The notes: a model not told the origin generated them from the sequence alone. A stretch of DNA of 64,000 nucleotides from Mesorhabditis belari (GCA_958450365.1 CAUEEP010000932.1:1-64000); one strand, 5' to 3'; shown: positions 29,538 through 40,608, numbered from the stretch's first letter. A program made the numbers and translations.

Positions 29538-31027
29538 CAAAACTTATTCATCGAGAAAAAAATATAATTGTCAAAACACCCCTGAAAATCGTGGTGCAAA
29601 AGTCTTTTAACACAAGACGAAATTAAGCTCTAATCAATATTTTCTCGGCCTACGTCTTGCCAAAATTACTTCTTTAACACGAGTAGGCATTGATCTAATT
29701 AATTCATCAAGAATTTCAGGTCCAATCGTCCTCCAAATTTTTCTGATGTAAAACCATAGCCCGACTTTGGAATTAAATAGCTTTTCTCGCAATTTCGATT
29801 TCAAATAGGCCCATAAATTTTCGATAACATGGAAACCCGGTGAGAATGGTGGAGCCTTGATCAAAAAAAACGTGATTGATCCCAAACCATCCCGGTAAAT
29901 GTGCTTTTCCTCCATTCGAGAGAGTCACAACGCGGCCCATCAAAATATTTTGTGTACTGGCGAATTATCTTGTTAAAGAAACCATCCTGGATTCATCGAA
30001 GCAGTCGCAAATGCAAGTAGACATCTGTCGAATATCTCGATATATTGAGGGGAATCCATTGTTGACTTTATGAGGACAAGCGGACCTGTTGAACTTTTAT
30101 ACATCGCACCTAAAGAAATCACGTTGGACTGCATAAAAAGAAAACTATCCTTACCGAAACACATAATTGATTCTGCGCTCTTTCCACTGTAGGTTGCAAG
30201 TACTTGAGTTGATATCGCTTTCCGACTGCACGTCGGATCAGGTGATTTCGATTTGTAGGAAAAACATCAACATTTGTTTCATCAACGAAAATCACTCGGG
30301 CCCAATCATTGATTGTCCAATTTGATTAGGTTCGAGCAAATTGAAGACGTTGTCTCCTGTGTTTGACTGTCATCATAGGCGTGCGAGCAGGTCTTCTAGT
30401 ATGCAATGCTGCTTGAAGCAAGTGTCGATGCAAGGTCCAGCGGGAAATATTCTTGTTTGAAGTTTGTTTGAAAAGAATGACCTCATCATTCAACGTCAAA
30501 TTCGGATCCTTTTTGAAAGCTCCCGTAAGGAATCGGTCGTCATTTTTTGTTGTAATCCTCGGCCGTCTCTTTTTCCTACATCTGTGCACATTTCCAGACG
30601 TATTCATTTTTGCCATGACAAGAGAAACTGTTCTGGGCGTACATCCTAAGAGGCGAGCAACGTCTTGGCGTGGCATTCCTTCCTTCCTTGCCTCGACGAT
30701 CCTTTCTTTATCCGGAGTTGACAAGTACGCTCCTGGCATCTAAAAAAAATAAAATAGTACCAGTAAATACGAAGCAAACGAAAATAATCAAAAATTTTTT
30801 TAAGTGTTAAAAGACTTTTGCACCACGATTTTCAGGGCTGTTTTGACAATTATATTTTTTTCTCGATGAATAAGTTTTGTATAGCGACAGCGTTTGTGTA
30901 AATAAATTGTACATATATTTGTGTAACTAAAACTATTGACAGCTTAAAGAGCGCCATGAACTTTATCAGAGAAAATCGATGTAACTTTTTAGAAAATTGA
31001 GTGTTAAAAGACTTTTGCACATGACTG
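29538..31027 (-). mobile_element. Tc1-like transposon, left end truncated
   Basis: Long inverted terminal repeats: 29538-29622 and 30803-30879 are inverted complements over about 80 bases and end inward with GTGCAAAAGTCTTTTAACAC. On the right a further 148 bases lead to an outer copy of the same motif (30999-31020), ending CATGACTGTA at 31027 beside TA. The left side lacks that outer part and instead abuts FBL 5' flank. The right end abuts LINE-B. The motif is thus present at inner and outer sites, as in Tc3-type elements with two transposase binding sites per end. Confidence 0.75.
29634..30739 (-). pseudogene. Tc1-family transposase, near full-length, disrupted
   Basis: 30326-30739: N-terminal DNA-binding part (YLSTPDKERIVEARKEGMPR, VARLLGCTPRTVSLVMAKMN, KKRRPRITTKNDDRFL). 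30100-30320: FVDETNVDVF with the first catalytic Asp; a GTAAGG...TGCAG stretch of 26 nt near 30135-30160 could be a very short intron. 29915-30000: a QDNSPVHT block with the second Asp, preceded by an in-frame TAA where Gln is expected. 29634-29870: SPGFHVIENLWAYLKSKLRE with the third acidic residue (Glu). All three catalytic positions are visible, but the internal stop and at least one frame change suggest it is inactive. Confidence 0.7.
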
Positions 31028-31029
31028 TA

Positions 31030-32497
31030 TAACTTTATCCCTGTTACTAGTCAATCAGTCTAAGGTTGCGAGATAATCATTGTTGATATATTCGCTCATT
31101 CAGATTCCCCCTCGCGTATCTTTATTGTTTATCGTCCCCCACATGTTAACAACCAGAGCTCTTTCCATCTTTTTACATTTCCTAAAGATTACTTGCTACC
31201 AAATCATCCAAATTTCCTTCTTGGCGATTTTAATTTTCCTTTAACTGTTTCTCTAGGACTTTTACCTAATTTATCGCGTTTTCCACATTTAGAAAACTTC
31301 CTGTCAGCCAACAGCTTAGAAATTTGAAACCAATTCCCTACTTTCAGGAAAAGTTCGCATATTTTGGACCTAGTTTTAACCGATTCCCCTCATTTAATTT
31401 TTGCTATTTCACCATGTCCTCCCATTGGTAGTGCCGACCATTTTTCGATGACTTTTAATTTAATTCTGCATCATTTTACCTCTTTAAAAGGACCGGATGA
31501 TGGTAACCGCGCCTTTTGGAGAGGTAATTTCGGTGCTATTTGTCTTTCTTTAGCGCTCTACAATGCAAGGTTTCTTCCCCGATTGGAGATAGACATCAGC
31601 GAGTGTTATGCTGACTTCTTTGAAGAGATGAAATCGCTGTTGGACGAAAATGTACCTATTTCAACCAGGTCTACCTTTTCTTACCCCAGTCACATATCTC
31701 GAGCTAGGCAAAGGTTAAAAACAGCTTGGAGTTATCGCGATTCCCCCCATTACGCATATCTAGAAAACAAGCTAACTAAGTTTGTCAAAAAATTTGAGGC
31801 CAATTTTGAACGGAAAGCCGTTTTTAGTCCTAGTCCCGAAGCTTTGTACTCATACGCCTATTCTAAGATTAACCCAAACCACGATTCCTCTATTAAATGT
31901 ATATTTGATCCCCTTCGCAACTCGTTGATTTTCGAAAATCACAAAATTGCTAATTCCTTTGCTCAATATTTCTCTAGCGTTTTTGTAGTTGACGATGGTA
32001 GTTGCATCCCTGCTCTTCCCGCCCAGTACATACTTGCGCAGCCCTAATCGTCACACCAAGACTTGTCGAAACAGCAATTAGTAAGCTTAGCAATAAGATT
32101 TCTTACACCCCAGACGGAATTCCCTCTTTTGTTATACGGAAAACTAAGTTTCAAATAGCATCACTACTTGCTAAAGTTTTTAATCTGTCACTTCTAACGG
32201 CTAAGATCCCTAAATTTTGGAAAGACTCAACAATTTCGCCACTTTTTAAGAAAGGAGATCGGAACGCGCTTGCAAATTATAGACCCATCGCGCTCACCTC
32301 CTCCATTTGTAAAGTCTTAGAAATAATTATTCGTGACCACATTATTCATTATTTAAATGAACATAATCTAATTGATAAAAATTAATTCTGCTTTCTTAAA
32401 AACCGCTCTACCTCCGACCAGCTAGTTCTCTGCGCGCATGACTGGCTTCTAGCTAAAGCCAAAAACGGTCAAACTAGTTGCGTTTGCATTGATTTTA
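31030..32497 (+). mobile_element. LINE-B, doubly truncated non-LTR retrotransposon
   Basis: It begins inside the endonuclease (matches LINE-C from 48869) directly against the Tc1-like element. It ends inside the RT just after FIDF (GTTTGCATTGATTTTA), where module M starts. Frame 31364-32047 covers the linker. Frame 32002-32385 covers the early RT blocks and ends at a TAA where LINE-A has CAA (DKN-stop in place of DKNQFG). It shares with LINE-A the frame change at LAQP-stop, and with both other copies a TGA in the linker. Confidence 0.8.
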
Positions 32498-32663
32498 TTA
32501 GAGTCGGATTTTCGCTTTTTTTCAGTGTAAAATGATTTTTTGGAGATTTTTCTTCTCGATCACACCGATAGTGTAAGATTTGACTGTAGTGTAAGTTGAA
32601 ACTCTTTAAGGAGAGTTTGATATATTATACCAATAGTGCAACATTTCATTGTATTCTACAGTA

Positions 32664-32725
32664 TTTATTCGTCACATATAAACACATTTATCTCTTAAGG
32701 AGGCAAACATTTAGCAGCGAATAAA
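32664..32725. terminator. Hairpin and AATAAA element 3' of FBL-11
   Basis: Intact class-1 arms TTTATTCG and CGAATAAA about 80-140 bases past the FBL-11 stop, followed by module M at 32500-32640. Confidence 0.5.
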
Positions 32726-32803
32726 CTACCTAATCTAGATGTTAAATCGTAAGATAATCAGCAAAGGTTGAAAGGAAAAAGCTGAAAAAAAAATAACATG
32801 AAA

Positions 32804-33844
32804 TTACACAACTTGGTGATCAAAAAAAACTTTTTTCAATTGATGCCGTGTGGTGAATTTGTGAATTTGATACTGAAAAGCGAGTGGAGGGCGATGAAAG
32901 TAAAGGGTCTCCTCCCAACCCACCTCAGATACTTCCTTCTTAACAAGCGGAATGTGAGCCTGAAGCAAGATAGAGGTAAGTTGTTCAAATCTCGGATCGC
33001 CCCTCGTCCCATGACCCTCATAGAGTTCAATGTGAAGATAAGCATTGAAACGATTGCTCCTCACGAAGAATTTCACACAATCCACGAAACTTTCCCAATT
33101 ATTGTGCAATAGTATGAGATGCACATTTTCTTTCATAAACGAGAGATGTTCTTTGTAAAGGTCAAAAGGAAGATAAAGCAAATCGAGACCTTCACAGAGC
33201 GCCCAGCGATTCTCCATAAATCGCAGAAATTCACGATTAACGTCACCAGAAACCGCACGATTGCCATGTCGAAAAGTGATTGTCACGCTTTTGCACACTT
33301 GGATTGCATTATAAATTGAGAGAAGCGAGCAAGTGACGCTTGAATCTCTCTTGAATCTTGAATCGAAATCGAAGGCTATGTGTTCCAAAGCCTTATTGAG
33401 CGGCAAAAACTTCTGGACATCAAATTTTGTGGAACTCGTCTTGTTTTCACCAAAACAGCGTATTTCCAAACCGGCGAAATGTGCGAGCTTTCGAAAAAGT
33501 CTCCCGTGAAGGGGAGTCACTTGCACCGTCACATCACTTCCACGGCGCGAGATCTCGTGGCTCCAGAAAGAAAGTGAAGGGTTATCTTCTTGTGAGATAC
33601 TGTGATGTAATATACAAATGGTAATCGCACTTGCCACAATTCCTCCGTTGTCCTCATCTATTTGCGCGTTGAACAGCCGCACTTCAACTTGTTGGAAATT
33701 GGACGAGATTGGCCCACAAAATAGGACGAATGAGCGCAGATAGTGATTCACTTTCAGCAATTGAAGTGCCTCAAACGCCTTCAATTTATGCAGAATCCGT
33801 GTTTTGAGAAGAGACGGCAAAGCAGGGAAGCTTTGGAAGGTCAT
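32804..33844 (-). CDS. FBL-11, intact F-box-like family protein (346 aa)
   Basis: ATG at 33844 (MTFQSFPALPSLLKTRILHK) to the stop at 32804. Family blocks: F-box-like 1-40, PLHGRLFRKLAHFAGLEIRC, KFDVQKFLPLNKALEH, SIYNAIQVCKSV, FRHGNRAVSGDVNRE, MENRWALCE, NWESFVDCVKFF, FLQAHIPLVKKEV and FHRPPLAFQYQI. Two in-frame changes stand out: a short direct duplication after the LEH block (CTTGAATCT repeated) adding about five residues, and loss of the usual FY-stop, so the protein reads on to FFDHQVV. A conserved 5' flank lies at 33845-34020. Any SCF-adaptor role is inferred. Confidence 0.7.
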   Translation of the reverse strand: MTFQSFPALPSLLKTRILHKLKAFEALQLLKVNHYLRSFVLFCGPISSNFQQVEVRLFNAQIDEDNGGIVASAITICILHHSISQEDNPSLSFWSHEISRRGSDVTVQVTPLHGRLFRKLAHFAGLEIRCFGENKTSSTKFDVQKFLPLNKALEHIAFDFDSRFKRDSSVTCSLLSIYNAIQVCKSVTITFRHGNRAVSGDVNREFLRFMENRWALCEGLDLLYLPFDLYKEHLSFMKENVHLILLHNNWESFVDCVKFFVRSNRFNAYLHIELYEGHGTRGDPRFEQLTSILLQAHIPLVKKEVSEVGWEETLYFHRPPLAFQYQIHKFTTRHQLKKVFFDHQVV

Positions 33845-34024
33845 CAATTTTTTTTGTTAAGCAAAAAGTTATGTATTTGGATGATTGGAGGACTAAAGGC
33901 GAGGAAAATGCCCGAAGCAAAGAAGCGCGAACGTAATAGGAGTCATATTTTGCCTTCTCTTTGAAAATTTCACATCTGCCCTCAATAAGATAGAATCAAT
34001 AAGACTGTCCAAATCACGGGTACC

Positions 34025-34730
34025 TTTTTTAATTTCAAATGTCAGCAATTCAACTGCGAACGATATATCTGAACCAAAAAAAACAAGGCAAAAGTATCAG
34101 AAATGAAAATCTAAAAAAACGAATTTCGTCTAAAAAAGTCGTCTAATTTCGTCTAAAAAAGACGAAAAAAAGGACTTTTGATAGGACATAAAAGTTAACG
34201 CGTAGGTAATCTCTTCTCTTTGCTTTTTTTCAAGAAAAGTATCTCGTTATTTACGCCCAAGTATGAATTAAGTGTCAATAGCTGAGTTTTCACGCGATTT
34301 CTGTTCATTAGGATAGAATATAAGGGTTTAATTTAGACCTCATTGAAGATTTCACATCTTTACACAACATCACAATCTTCACAAAAAGTCATTGATGCTC
34401 CGAGCTCCCAACAGCGACCACCACCCAGCCTCCCTCAACTCTCGCAAGCGACTCACTGCCAACCACATTGTGTTGTGCTGAGCGATGCGATCTATCCGAT
34501 TTGATTAACTTGGTGAGGTTTTATCGTTTTATTATCAATCAAATAAGATACATTCTGAGGTGATTCGTAATTGGAGATGGTGACTCCAATTACGAATTGC
34601 CTTTTCTGATTTAACATCGAGATTGGGTAGCTTATCCGCTGTATAATGTTTGCCTTTTTAAGTAAAAAAAGTGTGATTTTTAGCGCGAATATGTGAAGAA
34701 TAAATAGAAAGACAGTACAGACAGTAGGCT
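34025..34730 (+). other. Repeat stretch with a YQ last-exon fragment
   Basis: 34120-34165 contains a triplicated GTCTAAAAAAG motif. 34190-34260 matches the GTAGGTAATCTCTTCTCT block also at 27250, 43230, 56530 and 57230. 34370-34510 encodes the YQ last-exon piece (KKVIDAPSSQQRPPP, LSQATHCQPH, VVLSDAIYP). 34570-34710 is an eroded FBL-type 3' element. There is no independent gene. Confidence 0.5.
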
Positions 34731-35388
34731 TGCATTGGAAAGAAGAGTCTCACGATTTGATTTGGGATAAAAAAATTTTCGAAAGTTTGGGTAAGTTAAA
34801 CACTAAATTTCCGCAACCAGAATATTGCAATCAAGTTTGTGTTCCAAGAAATTCACACAACATTACACTAACATTTAAATCACAAATAAAGCAATCAATA
34901 ACGCATTGCTTTTCTTTGATTGGACGGCTTTTGTTCAAGAAAAGAATTGCTAGCGTCGATGATATTCGCCTCTCGATTTTATTTTTTCGTGCATTCTCAA
35001 GTAAAATCTTAGATGGAATCTTGTTTATTCCATTAAAGAATAGAAAAAATGAAACAACGGAGTTAACCTATATGAAAGCAATAGATGAAGATTTTAAATG
35101 ACCGACTGGACCCAAAGATCCATTTTCAACCTCAACTCTCTTTACACGCTGGCCGTGAAGAACTTTCGATGATTGAAGCAGAGTCATTGCTGACATTTGA
35201 AATTAAGAGATATCCGTGATTTGCAGACTCTTGTTGATTTGATCTTATTGAGAGCAGATGTGAAATTTTTCAAAAGAAGGCAAAATCTGACTCCAATTAC
35301 GTTCGGGCTGCTTTGCTTCGGGCATTTTCCTCGCCTTTAGTCCTCCAATCATCCAAATACATAACTTTCTGCCTAACAAAAGAAATTG

Positions 35389-36441
35389 ATGACTTTCCAA
35401 AGTTTCCCTTCTTTGCCGTCTCTTCTCAAAACACGGATTCTGCATAAATTGAAGGCGTCTGAGGCACTTCAATTGCTGAAAGTGAATCACGATCTGCGCT
35501 CATTCGTCCTATTTTCCGGACCAATCCCGTCAAATTTCCAACATCTTCATGTGATGCTGTTCGACGCGCAAATAGATGAGGACAGCGAGCGAATTGTGGC
35601 AAGTGCGATCCACATTTATATAGTATCCTGCAGTACCTCAGTACCTGAAGAAGGGAAGTTTTGCCTTACTTTCTTGAGCGACCTGAGTATGGGCGCACCA
35701 GGTATGGTCGTGCGAGTTAGTCCCCTACACGGGCGACTTTTTCGAAAACTCGCACATTTCGCTGATTTACAAATGCACTGTTCTGATGAAAACAAGACGA
35801 GTTCCCCAAAATTTGATGTCCAGAAGTTTTTGCCACTTAATAAGAGAAAGCCGCCTTTGCAACGCGTATGCTTCGAATTCAATAATGATTCACGCGTCAC
35901 TTGCTCGCTTCTCTCAATGTATAATGCGATCCAAATGTGCAAAAGCATGGCATTCATTTTTCCACGTGGCAATCGTCACATTTCTGGTGAGATTAATCGT
36001 GAATTATTGCGATTTATGGAGAATCGCTGGGCGCCCTGTGAGATTCGCTATCGGCGATTTCTTCCTCATGACCTTATCAAAGAACATCTTTCGCTAACGA
36101 AAGAAAATGTGCGACTCACACTATTGCAGGAGAATTGGGAGAGTTTCGTGGATTGTGTGAAATTCTTCCTGAGGAGCAATCGTTTCAATGCTCATCTTAG
36201 CATTGAATTCTCTCTTTCAACGAATCTTAGCATTGAATATCTCGCGAGGATGGGGGATCTGACATGCGAGCAACTCACTGCTATCTTCCTTCAAGCTCAC
36301 ATTCCACTTGTTAAGAAGGAAGTACTTGGGGAGGATCACAAGATCCTTTCCTTTCATCGGCCTCCACACGCTTTTCGGTATCAATTAACAGTCATCAACA
36401 ACGGCTATAATTCGTTTGTCCTACAGAAATTCTTTTATTGA
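35389..36441 (+). CDS. FBL-12, intact F-box-like family protein (350 aa)
   Basis: ATG at 35389 (MTFQSFPSLPSLLKTRILHK) to TGA at 36441 (LQKFFY end). Blocks: F-box-like 1-40, PLHGRLFRKLAHFADLQMHC, KFDVQKFLPLNKRKPPLQ, SMYNAIQMCKSM, RGNRHISGEINRELLRFMEN, NWESFVDCVKFFLRSNRFNA, FLQAHIPLVKKEV and FHRPPHAFRYQL. It carries an in-frame internal duplication: the LSIEF unit is repeated as LSIEFSLSTNLSIEY (CTTAGCATTGAAT twice near 36197-36230), lengthening it to the longest intact member. Its 3' side is unusual in having a second FBL 3' end straight after it (36468-36552). Confidence 0.7.
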   Translation: MTFQSFPSLPSLLKTRILHKLKASEALQLLKVNHDLRSFVLFSGPIPSNFQHLHVMLFDAQIDEDSERIVASAIHIYIVSCSTSVPEEGKFCLTFLSDLSMGAPGMVVRVSPLHGRLFRKLAHFADLQMHCSDENKTSSPKFDVQKFLPLNKRKPPLQRVCFEFNNDSRVTCSLLSMYNAIQMCKSMAFIFPRGNRHISGEINRELLRFMENRWAPCEIRYRRFLPHDLIKEHLSLTKENVRLTLLQENWESFVDCVKFFLRSNRFNAHLSIEFSLSTNLSIEYLARMGDLTCEQLTAIFLQAHIPLVKKEVLGEDHKILSFHRPPHAFRYQLTVINNGYNSFVLQKFFY

Positions 36442-36467
36442 TGATCAAGGTGTGTAATTTCATGATA

Positions 36468-36552
36468 TATGCCTCCACACGCTTTTTGTTATCAAATTGA
36501 CATGTACAAAGAAGTGATGAATTTTTGTAAACTAGCTAAAATATTTTATTGA
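36468..36552 (+). pseudogene. FBL-13, duplicated C-terminal tail fragment
   Basis: This repeats the last about 27 codons of the family (PPHAFCYQI to IFY-stop) plus a second copy of the 3' flank with CATGATATGCGTCTCATTTT. It follows FBL-12's own stop by only 27 bases. It looks like unequal exchange or template switching inside the CCTCCACACGCTTTT string. Confidence 0.65.
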
Positions 36553-36709
36553 TCGTGAGGTTCTTTAATTTCATGATATGCGTCTCATTTTTTCAGGTTT
36601 TTCATTACAATCCTTCCTTATTCTCTTACGATTTAATTAGGTTTAGATTAGGTAGTTTATTCGCTGCAAAAGGTTTGCCTCTTTAAGAAAAAAGTGTTAT
36701 ATGTTTAAA

Positions 36710-37330
36710 TTTCCATAAAGATATGCAAAATAATTTCATATTTCAGCTACCGTACTCAGGCTCAGCTGAGATGGGGAAACATTTTAGCTACCTTTTAGCT
36801 ATCGAATTGGTTCGGGTTGGAATTTTCCCGTCACGATTTCCTACCAGAGCTAAGCCAGGTCAGGCAAGTTTGGACCAGGCCCAAGTCACCTGGGCAAGTC
36901 AATTGAAACCACAGTGTCTAGGTAGACTAGAGCGGTCTAGCTTACACTATATAGGGTGCTTCATATATAGGGTGCTCTAAAACAAGTCCGTTCAGCTCGA
37001 TTTTCACAGAATTGAGCTAATGGCTTATGACTGCGTGAAATTTCAAATTTTCGCTTTTCGTGCCAAATTATCAGGCATTTTTGTATTTGAATATGACATA
37101 GCGATGACCCATAAACTCTTGCTTCATGTAGTTTTCCTCAAACACAAAATAATGGGCCAAAAATTTTATTTCCGAAGTTCTCTGACTCCAACCCTTATTC
37201 CAGAACCTGCTCCAGCTACCGTAGCCCGACAGGGATCCGCCCTAAAACCTCTCCCCGAAACCGCCTTAAATCCGTGGCTGATAGTCTCTAAATCCTTCAG
37301 GACCCAGTTTCAGGACTTCAGGAAAGTTTC
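36710..37330. repeat. Module R5, dispersed repeat
   Basis: Shared with 8215-8640 (inverse order), 40860-41230 and 58400-58620: strings AAATTTCCATAAAGATATGC, TCAGCTACCGTACTCAGGCT and AGGGTGCTCTAAAACAAGTC. It contains short inverted stretches rich in ACCTGG/CCAGGT, and no open frame with a recognisable motif. Confidence 0.5.
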
Positions 37331-37504
37331 ATGTGTTATACCAGTAGTGTAACATTTCGTTGTATTGTACAGTATCTATTCGTCACATATTCGCCCTAAG
37401 AATCACTTTTTTTAGCGAATAAACTTTAAGGATCTAGATGTCGAATAGTAATCAGAAAAAGCTGAAATGAGAAACTTGAGAAAATGAGAGATATATCATG
37501 AAAT

Positions 37505-37620
37505 GATAGAGATCAATAAAACAATTTCTCTAGAGTACAGCAACCTCTGCACATATAAAGTTAAAAGTTAATAAAAGCGTGTGAAGGCCGGTGAAAGACG
37601 AGTATTTCGTAATCCTCGTG
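37505..37620 (-). pseudogene. FBL-14, C-terminal fragment
   Basis: The last about 35 codons of the family on the minus strand (GTGTGAAGGCCGGTGAAAGA opposite the HRPP block) with its class-2 3' hairpin at 37374-37430. It stops at about 37620 where a mariner end begins. Confidence 0.6.
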
Positions 37621-38355
37621 CAAATGTTATGGTGACGATGGTGCTATTTTTTGGAATAAATTTGTTCTAAAGAGATTTTGATTAAATTTGATGTTTCTTA
37701 CAAACTCTAATTTCTTTTTCATCAACCTAGTATTAGGTTGACAAGTTATAAACGATCGCTTTAGGCAACAACTTATTTATTTCATAGGACGCAAAAAAAA
37801 GAACTTTAATCCAAAAGTAATTCGCCATTATTATCGTTGGCTACTTAACATCTTTGGCGCAATTCCTGGATACCATTCTCAAAAAACTGAGCGTTCTTCT
37901 CGGCAAAGTAGAAATACACTATTTGCGTTGTCTTGCAAAAAACGGACCTTCGAGGGATTGATGCCGAAATTCTTCAATGAGTCACTAACTCTGATCAACT
38001 GTTTTGAGTAGAGATCAGCATCGATGTTCTGCATAGGATTCACTAACTCATAGTACACCAAACCTTCAGAATTCCACCAGCAACAAAGCATAATCTTCTT
38101 TCCATGAATATCGGGTTTTCGGGTAGTTTGAGGAGCTTGGCCTGACGATAACCATTGTTTCTTTCATGTTTTATTATTGACATAGATCCAAGTTTCATCA
38201 GAAGTTAAAATTGAATTCCGGAAACCTCCTTTGCACTTGTGAAGCAAAATGAGCTGATGTCGGGACGGGTCGTTTTGTTCGGAAGGCATAGACGTGGAAG
38301 AATCCTCGACTTCTAGAAAAATTGGGTTCTGAAGGAATTCGAGACTATCAGCCAC
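37620..38355 (-). mobile_element. Mariner-family element pieces, tail to tail
   Basis: 37640-37728 is one mariner end (TTTCATCAACCTAGTA), also present at 47740-47856. At 37729 a second begins: TTAGGTTGACAAGTTATAAA then coding sequence on the minus strand to about 38222. That part gives MLCCWWNSEGLVYYELVNPM, DLYSKQLIRVSDSLKNFGIN, FLQDNA (second catalytic Asp) and LTSDETWIYV (first Asp). The N-terminal DNA-binding domain is missing, and frame breaks separate the blocks. Confidence 0.65.
37879..38222 (-). pseudogene. Mariner transposase catalytic-core remnant
   Basis: Minus strand: 38164-38222 carries NSILTSDETWIYVNNKT and 37879-38091 carries LCCWWNSEGLVYYELVNPMQ through KVRFLQDNANS. These are the two first catalytic-Asp blocks of mariner transposases, in order. 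Spacing agrees with the family. No ORF joins them without interruption, and the third Asp is not clear. Confidence 0.65.
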
Positions 38356-39110
38356 GGATTTCAGCCGGTTGTTGGGAGAGGTTTTAGGGCGGAGCCCTGT
38401 AGGGCTACGGTAGCTGGACCAGGTTCTAGAATAAGAGCTAGAGTCAGAAACGTTCCAGCTTCAAAACTCCAATAAATTATTGTATTAGACCCAATTTCCT
38501 GATCCTAAACCTCGTAGAACTTGCCACTGAGAAAAACCTGGAAAAAAGGCTATAAACCTGCCGAGAAAGTGAGCCATTTGATTGGATCGGTGAAAATTTC
38601 AATGAAGTGAAAAAGCAAAGGCAAACGTGTGTCAGAACATGGCAAAAGAGGTATGGAAAAAAAATTAAAGGAAAATTTATTTGATTTCGAGGCTTTTGAC
38701 CCATAACTTTTTCTGGCTTAGAGATCTAAAGAAACCATTCTGATTTCAAGAATCTAGACAAAGTTTGCGAAAAGCAATTAAATGAATCCATCAGCATTTG
38801 AATCTGAAAGTCGGACCTCCCCTTTTTTCAGTGTAAAACGACTTGTTTTTGGAAGGTTTCTCTTTTCGTCAAATCATACCGATAGTGTAAGATCTCACTG
38901 TAGTGTGAGTTCCTGTTTAAGAAAAGTAATGTGTTATAGCGATAGTGCAACATTTTATTATATTGTACAGTATTTATTCCTCAAATACATCATATTTTGG
39001 TCTTAAAGAGCCAAACATTTCGCAGCGAATAAACTACCTAATCTAGATGTGAAACCGTCAGAGAATCAGTAAAGGTTGTAAGGAAATACCTGAAAAAAAG
39101 AGAAACATAT
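38280..39110. repeat. Modules R2 and M with a hairpin, no gene
   Basis: 38290-38660 is R2, 38720-38945 is module M, and 38968-39030 is a class-1 hairpin with one arm mutated (TTTATTCC). Orientation and order fit the 3' side of an FBL copy on the minus strand, namely FBL-15. Confidence 0.5.
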
Positions 39111-39149
39111 CATGAAATTGAACAACTTGACGATCAATAAAAGAATTTC

Positions 39150-39230
39150 TCTAGCCTAAAGTGTTCGCTGAAGATGCTATTTCATAGCGAAAAGCGTGTG
39201 GAGGCCGATGAAAGACGGAATTTTCCGAAA
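39150..39230 (-). pseudogene. FBL-15, C-terminal fragment
   Basis: Only the last about 25 codons of the family remain (AAAAGCGTGTGGAGGCCGAT on the plus strand), ending at 39225 where an R3-associated repeat begins (AACCCGGTTCGCAATGG). Confidence 0.55.
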
Positions 39231-39593
39231 AAGAAACACAAAAAGTCGGAAACAAAAAGTGCAAACAGTTTGTAGCTCGTCCTTACCGTTTTCTAGACCT
39301 GAGAACCCGGTTCGCAATGGAAAATCGGGTTTTTCAAGGCTTGGACCCATCACTTCTTTTGGGTTAGAGGTCTAAAAAACCGTTCTGCTTTCAAGAATCT
39401 AGTCGGTATTTGTGGAAAAAATTGTTTGGGTGTAAAGAAATCATTTATTTATTCGTCACATATTCGCCCTAAAACACATTCTTTATCAGCGAACAAACTT
39501 TAAGGATTTTGATGTCAAGTAGTAATCATAAAAGAATGAAATGAGAAACTTGAGAAAGTGAGACACATATCATGAAATTGCACAATTGGACCA

Positions 39594-40608
39594 TCAATAA
39601 AATAATTTCTCTAGAGTACAGCAACCTTTGCGCATGCGAATTTGATAACAAAAAGCGTGGGGAGGCCGATGCAAGTAAAGGATCTCGCGCTCCTCCCCAA
39701 CTACTTCCTGCTTAACAAGTGGAATGTGAGCCTGAAGGAATATAGAAGTGAGTTGCTCATATCTCCGATCTCCCCTCCTTACGTGATCCCCGTAGAATTC
39801 AATGCCAAGATAAGCATCGAAATGATTGCTCCACACGAAGAATCTCACACAATTTACGAAGTCCTCCCAATTATCGTGCAATAGTCTGAGCCGCACATTT
39901 TCTTTCATTAACGAGAGATGTTCTTTGATAAGTTCAAAGGGAAGAGAGCCCAAACAGAGACGTTCACAGAGCGCCCAGCGATTCTCCATAAATCGCAAAA
40001 TTTCACGATCAACGTCAACAGAAATATCACGATTGCCAATTGGAAAAGCGATTCTCACGCCTTTGCACACTTGGATTGTATTATACATTGAGAGCAGCGA
40101 GCGAGTGAGGCTTGAATCTCTATTGAATTCGAAGGCCACGTGGTCCAAAGGTTTTCTCTTATTGAGTGGCAAAAACTTTCGGACATCAAATTTTGCGGAA
40201 CTCGTCTTGTTTTCACCAAAACAATGTATTCTCACAGCGGCGAAATGTGCGAGCTTTCGAAAAAAGTCGCCCGTGAAGGGAATTCACTCGCACGGTCACA
40301 CTTCCACGCCATGGCATCTCGTCGCTCAAGAAAGAAAGCCAAAAGTTATCTACTTGTGACAAACTTTGATATGATAAACAAATGCCAATCTCACTTGCCA
40401 CAATTCGTCCGTTGTCCTCATCTATTTTCGCGTGGAACAGCTGCACTTCAACACGCCGAACATTTGACGAGATTGGCCCGCAAAATAGGACGAATGAGCG
40501 CAGATCGTGATTCACTTTCAGTAATTGAAGTGCCTCAAACACCTTCAATTTATGCAGAATCCGTGTTTTGAGAAAAGACGGCAAAGAAGGGAAACCTTTG
40601 AAAGTCAT
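39594..40608 (-). pseudogene. FBL-16, near-intact F-box-like copy with one frameshift
   Basis: ATG at 40608 (MTFKGFPSLPSFLKTRILHK) opens the F-box-like part and runs to about 40255. There an extra A in GAAAAAAG (other copies GAAAAAG, in the LFRKLAHF block) shifts the frame. From about 40235 the other frame carries KFDVRKFLPLNKRKPLDH, SMYNTIQVCKGV, NRDISVDVDREILRFMENRW, NWEDFVNCVRFF and LHRPPHAFCYQI to the stop at 39594. The single homopolymer indel could be genuine or a sequencing error. A class-2 hairpin lies 3' (39441-39497). Confidence 0.75.

Noticed and set aside
29538..31027. An active, autonomous Tc1-like transposon
   Set aside because: All three catalytic positions are visible, but the frame has an in-frame TAA before the QDN block, a frame change, and the left outer end is missing.
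34730..35101. 123-codon plus-strand ORF without known motifs
   Set aside because: It starts at TTG, is seen once, and lies in repeat-derived sequence: its start matches 15880-15910 and its end resembles the region before LINE-C and the 16.7-kb flank.
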